Source: Ypsolopha sequella
Lineage: Eukaryota > Arthropoda > Insecta > Lepidoptera > Ypsolophidae
DNA: 64,000 nt
Direction of reading: 5' to 3'
Assembly: GCA_934047225.1 (NCBI GenBank)
Contig: OW204004.1
Coordinates: 9,180,401 to 9,244,400, forward strand
Shown: one piece after another, positions 1-9,300 of the stretch
Position numbering within the stretch: position 1 is the first letter of the stretch
Layout of the letters: every line of letters begins with the position of its first letter
Notes under the pieces: model-generated
What the model was told of the DNA's origin: nothing
Databases searched by the model: none
The model's input: the letters and a program-made list of their open reading frames with translations, nothing else
Position numbers and translations under genes: made by a program

Positions 1-141
1 CTAAGGTGCAGCCACAGCGAACATACCCGACGCGCTGTACCACCGCCTCAACCCCATCAGCATCCTAAACGCTTTATTATACTGGATGCACAGAACTCTC
101 ACGGTCTTTTTAAGGTGGTTAATCCACAGACCGCAGGTGTA
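1..141 (-). pseudogene. LINE reverse-transcriptase C-terminal remnant
   Basis: The minus-strand frame ends in a stop at 1-3 and carries a stretch with AFRMLMGLRRW followed by SASGMFAVA. From memory this resembles the region just after the RT domain of many insect non-LTR polyproteins (AFRxLxGLP then CSASxMFA). Upstream, the frame runs into simple CTAGTTCCA-type inverted sequence (140-290), so only a tail is left. The element clade is not resolved. Confidence 0.55.
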
Positions 142-1084
142 AAAAGATTCGATCGTTGACACTAGTACCATGATTTGTACCATGATGGAACTAATGATAA
201 TTTTTATCAACACTAGTTCCACTATGAATGGAATTTGAAATAATGGTACTAATGATAACTTCGTTGTCACTAGTTCCACTTTACGTGTTCCATATGTGCG
301 TAATTTTTAACAAATATTACCTCTTACAAATTTATGTTGTCCTGGTACTTTAACACCTAGATAAATTAAATTAAATTAGCGAATAGGTAAACTGAACAGT
401 GATGGACCAACTCAAAGAAAACTTAAGATTTTAAGAATAAAAAACATACCTATTAAATCATGACAGAAGGCTTTAAACAAAATACATACGCTGGAAATTT
501 TGTGCCAGACTCTAATCTCAAGTATGAATTCGGCCGGTTGATTAAATTTCTCCTTATATGTTTTTGACTGAGGCTTATGAGGGTTTCAGTTTTTAAGGAT
601 TCTTAAAAATAAATCTATGGAAATTGCAAAGTTATTCATTCGCTTCCTTGCTATTAGCTATGGGTTTAGTTACATTAACTTGTTTAGCGTGTAAATTATT
701 TTAGCAGTTTTCAATTTAAAGCAAGTCATGTATTTATGTATAGATCAATCTTGTATAAAAATGATGTTATTTCAACAGGAATTAATAACTAACGAAGAAT
801 GTTTATTAAAATTATCATATATCACCCGTCCCGTAAGGGTTTATATGGGCTATTCCTAGGTCTATCCATCACCCTGGTTCGTCCACTGCTGGACATAGGC
901 TTTTCCAATATTTCCCCACTCTTGGTGGTCCTCCTGGAAGAAATTCCCATACTCACACACGCTAGGCAGGCTGACCGGTGAGCGCGGTGCCTAAACGCCG
1001 CTCTGCTCGCCAATAGCAAAATGTTTTACCGGCGATAGATAAAATTGCCATCAATCAGTCCCAGGCACTGTGAGCCACCTGGTT

Positions 1085-1202
1085 GTACAGTGGAGACCTC
1101 ATCAAGCTATACACTTGCAGTACGAAATTAGCCCCTACAGAGAAGAATATAAGATAGGTACAAAGTCCAATGTGTCTTACTTGATGCGGTCTCCACTGTA
1201 TC
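1085..1202. mobile_element. 118-bp palindromic MITE X nested in repeat J
   Basis: The ends are inverted copies: TACAGTGGAGACCTCATCAA at the left, and its near-perfect reverse complement (with GATGCGGTCTCCACTGTA) at the right. The sequence interrupts repeat J at a point where the other J copies are continuous. Confidence 0.6.
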
Positions 1203-1214
1203 TATTTGAGAGCT

Positions 1215-1337
1215 GGTCCTCTAAAAAGGCCGTTTTGCATGAATCACATTATGATTCTGTTCTAATGCCGTCTCTTTTGCACTCTATCCTACTTTCAAAT
1301 CATTTTATAATTCACCCAAGTCGGCCTTTTTAGATCC
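1215..1337 (+). mobile_element. MITE family B, copy 1 (internal deletion)
   Basis: It begins GGTCCTCTAAAAAGGCCG and ends CGGCCTTTTTAGATCCC. The body shares GATTCTGTTCTAATGCCG and TCTTTTGCAC with five further copies (18830, 41348, 41491, 47456, 47601). About 20 bp in the middle are missing relative to the 142-bp copies. Confidence 0.7.
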
Positions 1338-1449
1338 CCTGCCCTCTTACTCTCTCCCAAATAACTTCGGGGGGTTTTCGAGTAAGTTGGTGGTACCTGC
1401 TGCACAGTCGAGCCCGGCATCAGCTCTACCACCTACTCCCAGAATTCGC

Positions 1450-1850
1450 TCAGATAAAATTATGTTAAGGTGTGTTAATTCGAAAACCACTTCGAGATTT
1501 AGCTTTATTAAGCCGTATTTTAGAACTTGTGGTCTAAAAAACCTCATGATGAAGAATATTTTTACGAAAAAGCTGCAACTTTCATTTGCCTTCGTGTTTG
1601 GCTGTTTAGAAATGTGTCCTTTGTTATCAAGATAAATTTATAATAATTTGCTTTCGACTAATTTTAAAGATGGATGACAGATGAGTGGACAGAGACAGAC
1701 CACTTTTTTATAACCAATCACACATCACAGTCAGTATAATGCTAAAATTCTCCAATGACGTCATATCGGACAATTCTTTAAAAATCTTGAAAAATAATGT
1801 TTAATTTATATTCCAAAATAATGAAAACTATGACCTAAAATGCCGTATAT
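1450..1850 (+). repeat. Dispersed repeat E, copy 1
   Basis: It shares an extended match with 42005-42445 (same strand) and 53697-54190 (opposite strand). Landmarks are AAGGTGTGTTAATTCGAAAA, GTGGTCTAAAAAACCTCATG and GACGTCATATCGGACAATTC. No open frame is conserved among the copies, so it is probably a non-autonomous element. Confidence 0.6.
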
Positions 1851-2055
1851 TCTATCAAAAAAAAAAAAAAAACTTTTAGAAATTAATCTATGGGAAATTG
1901 GGAATTCTTATTAACGCAATTCTTTGCTAACCATAATATGGTAATATGGGAATTTAATATGGTAATAATATGGTTAGCAAAGAATTGCGTTAATAAGAAT
2001 TCCCAATTTCCCATAGATTAATTTCTAAAACTTTTTTTTTTTTTTTTTGATAGAA
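1850..2055. repeat. Near-perfect inverted repeat, ~86-bp arms
   Basis: The left arm 1850-1935 (TTCTATC, a poly-A run, then GGGAATTCTTATTAACGC and GCTAACCATA) is repeated as its reverse complement at 1970-2055. The loop is 34 bp. It starts where repeat E copy 1 ends. The arms show almost no mismatches, so the structure is young. Confidence 0.8.
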
Positions 2056-2483
2056 TTTATGATGTAAAAAATTAAACTGGAGACAGCACAGATACTTAAA
2101 GGCGTGTCTCTGCATAAAAATGGGTGTAAATAGACAGGTAAATAAAACAACATACTGTACTGATCATACTAAACAAATTAAAAATTAACTTTTATTTTTA
2201 CTTTCATATAATTTTAAATAGAGGTACGCTCTGTAGGAAAGTTGCTAGGTATAAGCAGTATGGTTTCATAATGTTTCTGTCTTTTTCATCCCTGTAGATA
2301 TGGGCGTATATAATCATAAATCATACATTTCAAGCACATATAAACAAAGGAAAGGTAGAACGTTTAGCTGACGAAACAACGGCTACTCCAAATGATCAAA
2401 CCGTAACGTACTACGGATTCCACATAGCCATAGTAGGCGACCAATGCCATTTTTCGGGACGCAATTTTAGTCAGTCTAGTACC

Positions 2484-2860
2484 TAGGATATATTATATTA
2501 TATTATATTATATTCTAACTGGCCACTGTAGGCTGAACAGACACCTGTCAATAATGAAGGTACAGGAGGACTCCTCTTGCCTGCACTGCGGCGAGGAGGA
2601 AACGAGTAAGCATTACTTAGGCGAATGCTTTATATATTCTAGCCTAAGATGGGAAGTATTTGGTAATGATCACATTAAAGAAGACCTCAAGTGCCTTGGG
2701 TACTCAGACATATGAAGATATATTAAGAGAAGTGGAAGATTTGAGGAGGGAATGCAACTGGGACAATATGATACCAAAGCTCCAAGCAATGGGAGTTGGA
2801 TGGAATAGCTCCAACTGGAGAGCCCAGCAGGCGTCCCACCTCTAAATCATCATCATCATC
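2484..2860 (+). repeat. Non-LTR retrotransposon 3' end
   Basis: After a TATAT microsatellite (2484-2515) the plus strand encodes a short cysteine/histidine cluster: CLHCGEEE followed about 6 residues later by H and then C. This is the zinc-knuckle-like C-terminus seen after the RT domain in many insect LINEs. It continues in a broken frame to 2845 and ends in an ATCATC-type tail. It is strongly 5' truncated. Confidence 0.5.
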
Positions 2861-2924
2861 ACCTAGGATATATGAAAATCTGTAGACCTTTTCTATGTGG
2901 GCTAGACCGTTTATAAGGGGGGGG

Positions 2925-2958
2925 GGGGTCTTAGGGGTCTTAGGGGTCTTAGGGGTCC
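2925..2958 (+). repeat. Poly-G run plus TTAGGGGTC 9-mer repeat
   Basis: Ten G residues are followed by about four copies of a 9-bp unit (TTAGGGGTC). The resemblance to the insect telomere repeat TTAGG is partial and the array is very short, so I read it as a simple repeat. Confidence 0.7.
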
Positions 2959-3017
2959 ATTAGAACTGATTTTAGTTGAAAGTGAGTATATTATGTCATA
3001 AAATATCAAGTTCAAAA

Positions 3018-3023
3018 TTTATT
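3018..3023 (-). terminator. Candidate poly(A) signal for the protease homolog
   Basis: AATAAA on the minus strand, about 170 bp beyond the stop codon at 3193-3195. It is the first canonical hexamer I see downstream of the stop. Confidence 0.4.
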
Positions 3024-3192
3024 TATGTAAAATAAAACCCTCAAATATTTTGTAACACGTTGAAATTGCTCTCTTTCTAAGTCCCTCTGCTGCTAAAATA
3101 ATGTGTTAATATTAAAATTGTCTCAGTGAACCCCCCAATGTGAAAGCTATAAATTATACGCCCATACCTGCAGATTATCTCTACTAAAAAGT

Positions 3193-3342
3193 TCAAGCGT
3201 TAGCGGTAGCGACGATCCATTGCGTGTGCGCAGAGACCCGCTCGTTGACTCCCGGGAACCAGCCCTCGGCGCAGGCGCCTTCTGTCCAGGAGTACACCCC
3301 CACCACCACGCCCTCATGTAGCAGGGGGCTGCCCGCGTCGCC
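3193..3342 (-). CDS. Protease homolog exon 6 (GDAGSP exon, stop)
   Basis: The acceptor is TGTGCAG. The 49 codons start at GDAGSPLL, where active enzymes have GDSGGP, and run through VVVGVYSW, CAEGWFPGVNERVS and TQWI to TGA. Phase 0 matches the end of exon 5. Both the nucleophile Ser and the following Gly are replaced. Confidence 0.85.
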   Translation of the reverse strand, partial: GDAGSPLLHEGVVVGVYSWTEGACAEGWFPGVNERVSAHTQWIVATANA

Positions 3343-6300
3343 CTGCACACAGGAATAACGGAGAATATTAATAATAGCCTTCCTATAGCAAATGTACATA
3401 TAACTTTATATAACGGTATTTATTATATTGTAAGTTTAATCAGGTAGGTTGTATATTTGTATTAAATAAATTTCTTTGTTTGAACACTTGGCGATTTATC
3501 CATCGCAAGGAGATATACATTAACATTATATCATTGCAGTATAGAAACGCAGGAAGAAAAGTAAATGAAAGCACATCGGTAAATTCACAAGTTTGTGTTG
3601 AGACCTGGATAGCTCAGTTGGTAGAGCAATCGCCCGGTAACGAGAGGTCCCGGGTTCGTATCCCGGTTCAGAGCGCAATGATATAATGTTAATTATATAC
3701 AAGTTGTTATATAAAAATATATTTACACTTCATTTATTTTGACTTTATTTACTGAATTTTTAGGATATCATCATTGTTTGTGATTGATATGATATATACA
3801 GGTTGTCCCAAAAGTCAACGTTATTCATTGTAAGGCTGATAGGCCAGCTCATGACTGACCAGAATATCAAAGTATGACCTTTATAAAAGTCGAAAGTTTT
3901 TGAGTTATTAGTACTTTTATGAATTTCGTGATATTTTACAACTTCGACTAGTTTTTAGAGAGCCAAAGCTAACCAATTCTAAATTATATTTTTGTTACGC
4001 AACCCTGAATAGCCTTTGCTGTTGATAAAGTTCTATACTCTTCTATACAATGCTGGACCAACTGTATAAGGAAAATAAGCAGTTGCATAGAACAATCACG
4101 CCAGGAGGGGCATCAAACTACCAGCCCAAAAATAGTGACACTGGTCCAAATATTTTACACACAGGCACTAAGCGGAGACCCCCACATCGAGCCCGCCTGT
4201 TGCCAGTTACAGTGAAGCTGACCTCCACGTACCAGCTCCTGCACGTCTTCTAGTTGATGATGAAGAAGAAACCTTCCACTTGTCGAGTGGGTGACCAGTA
4301 CTTACATAGCACCATCGACCCAGCCTGCGCAGACCATTGTCAGTTGCAGTGAAGCCGATCTCCGCATACCGATTCCTACACGCCTCCTGGTTGGTGATGA
4401 AGAAGGAACCTTCTACTTAGCGAATAGTTGACCAGTACTAACATGGCACTGAGCGAAGACCCCCACATCGAGCCAGCCTGCGCAGACCATGTTGTCAGTT
4501 ACAGTGAAGCCGACCTCCGCGTACCGGCTGCTGCACGTCTCCTGGTTGATGATGAAGAAGAAACCTTCTACTGAACGAAGTTCCACTGCTGGGCCGTCAC
4601 TCTCCTGAAATTGCATGTAAAAACAATTGTCAATAAACAATTGCTATAATTAGTCTTAATTGGACTAATATGCCAATAAATTCTTTGAGCAGCAAATAAC
4701 GGATATAAATAGACAGTCATCTTTAAATTAAACCACATAATCCGTTATGTATGTCGGGTGTGATGGTATTTCAGCCGCGGTTGTTAAGGGAGCATGCAAG
4801 TTTTTAATACCAACCCTCACATACCTCTTTAATATCTGCCTTTCGAAAGGAGTCTTTCCGAAGGCATTGAAAAAGGCTCTTGTTCATCCCATTTATAAGA
4901 GTGGTGAAAGAGACAGTGTCAATAATTATAGGCCCATTTCTGTCCTTACAACTCTGTCCAAGGTATTTGAAAAGATAATAAATGCAAGGCTAATAAACTT
5001 CTTATATAAGCACAACATTATCTCATGTAATCAGTTTGGATTTCGAAGAGGTTTATCTACCGAGGATGCGGTTCTAAAATTAACAAATGCAATTGTTCAT
5101 AACTTGGACAGAGGTAAAAAGTGCTTAGGAGTATTCCTCGACCTCTCCAAAGCCTTTGACACTGTCTCTTACCCCAAACTACTTTCTAAGATGGAAACAA
5201 TGGGAATAAGAGGCCATGCACTGGAACTATTTCGGAGCTACTTGTCAGAGCGTAGCCAGTGTGTTAAAATAGATCAACACATGAGTGACGACCATTATGT
5301 GTCTTACGGAGTCCCTCAAGGAAGTGTTCTCGGCCCAACCTTATTCCTCATTTACATAAACGACCTCTGCTCTCTTTTGATACCTAATTGTGAAATCGTC
5401 ACCTATGCAGATGACACAGCGCTTGTTATAAATGGGAGTGACTGGGTTGAGACACAGAAACTAGCAGAGAATGCTCTAAGTGCTGTGACGAACTGGCTCG
5501 CTGATAACTTACTGACATTAAACACCTCCAAAACGAATTTTATCACTTTCTCGCATCAAGTTTCGTCACAACCTTCTGATGCCTACAAGATTGTCACTCA
5601 TTCATGCGGGTTTAATGAGAAAGACTGTGACTGTGCTGCCTTGTCTCAGGCATCGGCTGTAAAATATCTAGGTGTCACCATTGGTAGCACATTAAATTGG
5701 CACCAGCACATTGAAGCTCTGACCTCACGAGTACGAAAGCTTATCTTTGTTTTCAGGAAATTGAGATCTGCTGCCAACCCCCAAATACTTAAAGCAGTGT
5801 ATCTAGCTCTGGCCCAATCCATCCTTAGCTACTGTATTCCAGTGTGGGGTGCTGCTGATAAAACAGCATTCATACGTTTGGAGCGGGCACAGAGAGCTGT
5901 TCTAAAGGTCATGACATATAAACCTCTCCGATATCCCACTGCAGTCCTATATGAAGAATTAAAGGTCCTGACCGTTAGGCAGCTCTATGTTCTGCACACC
6001 GTCCTCATCAAACATTCCTCCTTAACGTACGATCGCTCACACATGACCAACAAACGAAGAATTGACCGCGTCTGCAATATACCCACCCATAAAACTAAGC
6101 TTGCCCAAAATAATTTTGCAATAGCAAGTTCACGACTGTACAATAAAATAAGTCAGACAAATCCCATCTTTCATCTGAATAAATCTCATTTCAAAAAGGT
6201 TATTTCCCAATGGTTACTTGGGTTAAATTATGACGAAACAGAAAAATTGCTTGCTATTCAATCTTAATCAACTTGTACACAACTTTGTTCTCCTCTTCTT

Positions 6301-9300
6301 CAGTACTTCTTTAATTCTTTTCTCATACGCATATACACCCTCACTCACTCACACATACCCTCATACCCTCACACACACCCTCTCGCATGCACACACCTAT
6401 CACAACAAATACTAACACTGCATGTTATTCGATATAATTAACCATGTTTTTGTATTTTGATAATTTAATGCAACAATGCACCTTATTAATTTAATTCATT
6501 TGATAATATTATCTGTCTATTCTTGTATAAAATTAAATGTTGAGCACTTTATCTTGTAAAGTCTACATTGTTGTCCATAAGCTAAGGTCAACCATAGGGA
6601 GGGCGCTGACACCTAAATCTCAAGATACTCTCTTACCTTAGGTGTCAGAGCAACTACTTATCTTGTGTAATAATTAAGCTGATCTCTGATATTTTTGTTA
6701 ATTTTATTTGTTATATTCTGTATCAATAAAAAAAAATTATTTTATTATTATTATTAGTAAACTGCTTAAAAATAAGCGTGAAATCATTAAAGTATATGAT
6801 GCCCTCAGTAAAACATAGTAGCTCAATGCGTAAAATCCATTTTGAAATGTTTAGGCTTGTTGCATAAAAATCGGTACTCTCATCAAGCTGATAACTTACC
6901 GACACCAAGCCCCATCCAATGGCCGAGACCCTCTGGTTTGTCTCCAGCATGTACGAAGACCCAGCGATGGAGGCAGGAGCTATGGACGGTCCGTACGTCA
7001 CGGGGATTGTGAACCTGAGGATGATGTAGTCTTAGTTATTAATTATTGACACTATAAACTTCACATCAAATCACCACCTAAATTCTGGTTGAAGTCATTA
7101 AAATACTAAAATACTACTAACGGAATGCTGCAATCGAGGTTATTAAGTTTCACTGTAACCTAAGATTTTTTTAGGAAGGATTGCGGGTTCGTCAGCTGTG
7201 CAGTCCGTGTGGAACCTGAATAATTACACACCTGAGGATGGCCAGGTCGTTGCCGCTCTCGCCCCATGTGCATTCAGGCTGCACAGTGATCAGTCTGATC
7301 AGATGTGCTGCACCACCGGAGTTAGCAAAGCTGAACCCGACGCGGGCTCGCTAGCGATGCACCGTGTGGAACCTAAATAGTTACACACCTGAGGATTGCC
7401 AGGTCGCTGCCCCCCTCGCCCCATGTACTCAGGGCGTGCAGTGACTAGTCTGATCAGATGCGTTGCGCTGCCGGAGTTAGCGAAGGTGGAACCGACGCGG
7501 GCTCGCCAGCGGGGCACCGTGTGGAACCTGAATAGTTACACACCTGAGGATGGCCAGGTCGTTGCCGCCCTCGCCCCACGTGTACTCAGGGTGCGCAGTG
7601 ATCAGTCTGATCAGATGCGCTGCACCGCCAGAGTTAGCGAAGCTGGAGCCGACGCGGGCTCGCCAGCGGTGCACCGAGTGGAACCTGAAAACATCGAATT
7701 ATGCAAGCGATTATGAATTTATTACTCGGAAAAAATGCAGGGTATTTTTTCAATATAATTTTCGTTAACATGCATAAGCATTGAGGAATTCACGGTCTTC
7801 CTACTTCACACCTGCTATTAATACAAAAATACAATAGCATAATACCACAGACAATCAGCAGCTTCTTCAGGCGCCAAAAGCACTTCAATTAGTGATTAGA
7901 ACAAGTCCACCCATATTGGAGAAGCCCATCACCAGCAAGTTTCTGTTACAGGAATATAATCCAGATTCAGGCCCAAAACTCACGTTCCCTGATCATTGAA
8001 GCAGGAAGCAGCTGACAGGACAGCCGAGGTACTTAGTATGCTGCCGCCGCATGCCTGCGTGAAGATCGACCCTACACCGAAGTCAGTGAGGAGGGCTGTT
8101 GCGAAGGGGTATTGGCTGATGCTGACCACTCCTCCGCCGGAGATCCTCGATTGAGGGCTGGGGGGCAGGACCGCCGCTGGAATACGAAATGGATCGAATG
8201 GGATTTTAGTAAACCTGTACAAGGGTGGTGGTGATTATTTTGGTTGTGCAGAACAATATTCGTTCGTTTGCTGGAAGCGCTATAAATATGTATATATAAA
8301 TCATAGACTTAGGATCCTAAGTATATGGTATAAATAAATAATAATTAGTTGGAAATTATATAATAACAAAACGATGAAGTGGGATATTCTCAGCACTCAA
8401 GTTACAAACAGCTGTACAAACTTTTTGTCTAGCTCTCTTTAGCACGAGCGACAAGGATTGTTACTTACCATCAAACAGCTGGGTTTAGTCAAGGTTTAGA
8501 TACAGGGCTTTAAAGGTGTGGAAAATCAGTAATTTCAAAGTTAAATAGAACTTTCAAAACTCGTCTAAAACTTCAAAAAAAAAAAAACGCCATATAGTTC
8601 GAACCTTTATCTAGGTCTTCCACGCATGTGTTACACGATCAGATAAACTTTGCTCGATAGAAATAATTCACGAACACAGCATGTAATAAGACCTTTCAAA
8701 TCATGCCATTTCCATAATTCCACTCTTTTATTAACGAAATATATCTGGTAATATTGCTCTTTAAATTTTCTAGGTCGACCACGTAAGTGGGTTTTAATAA
8801 ACATATCCCTTATTTTTAAACAATTTAAAAACCGATAAAAACAACGAAAAAGTATAAAAGTGTGGTTATTTTCTTTACTCCTTACACGTAAAGAAAAAGA
8901 CAGAGAGTCACTCTTCTGGGATAAGAGCGCCTTAAGTGCCATTTAATAGAAAAGCAAATAAAGATGCCCTGATATGAAATAACCTATGTAGTATTTTTAT
9001 AAAAATGCATTTTTTTTTTAAGTATTTACGCTATTATTAGTTTATTTATTTCAGATTTACAAATGTACTTATTAATCGACTACAATTTATTTATTTTTCT
9101 TATCACTTGTATGTATTTTACACTTTACGCTTTTTACTTTAAGTTTGATATTGTTATATTTAGATTATTTTATGTTGAGATTATTATGTTACATTTATTA
9201 CTTTTAATTTTAGTATGATCCAGCAGAATACCAGTGCTATGGTATCCGCTGTGGCATTAAGCTAAGCTGGACTCCTTTATCAAAACCACAGAATATGGCT

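Larger units (their letters stand above)
830..1436 (-). repeat. SINE-like repeat J, copy 1, interrupted by two MITEs
   Basis: Positions 830-1084 and 1349-1436 together match, in reverse orientation, the repeats at 34414-34745 and 40668-41022. The shared landmarks are GTTCGTCCACTGCTGGACA, CTTCCAGGA and GGTGGTACCT. The 264-bp break between the halves holds MITE X (1085-1202) and MITE B copy 1 (1215-1337). Other copies end in short GGAT repeats, as SINEs and some LINE 3' ends do. No coding capacity remains. Confidence 0.6.

Noticed and set aside
2925..2958. Interstitial telomere repeat (TTAGG)n
   Set aside because: The unit is 9 bp (TTAGGGGTC) and only about four copies long.
3602..3674. Functional tRNA gene
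   Set aside because: A-box, B-box and T-stem are good, but the acceptor arms do not pair, position 33 of the anticodon loop is not T, and the sequence is embedded in a SINE fold-back.
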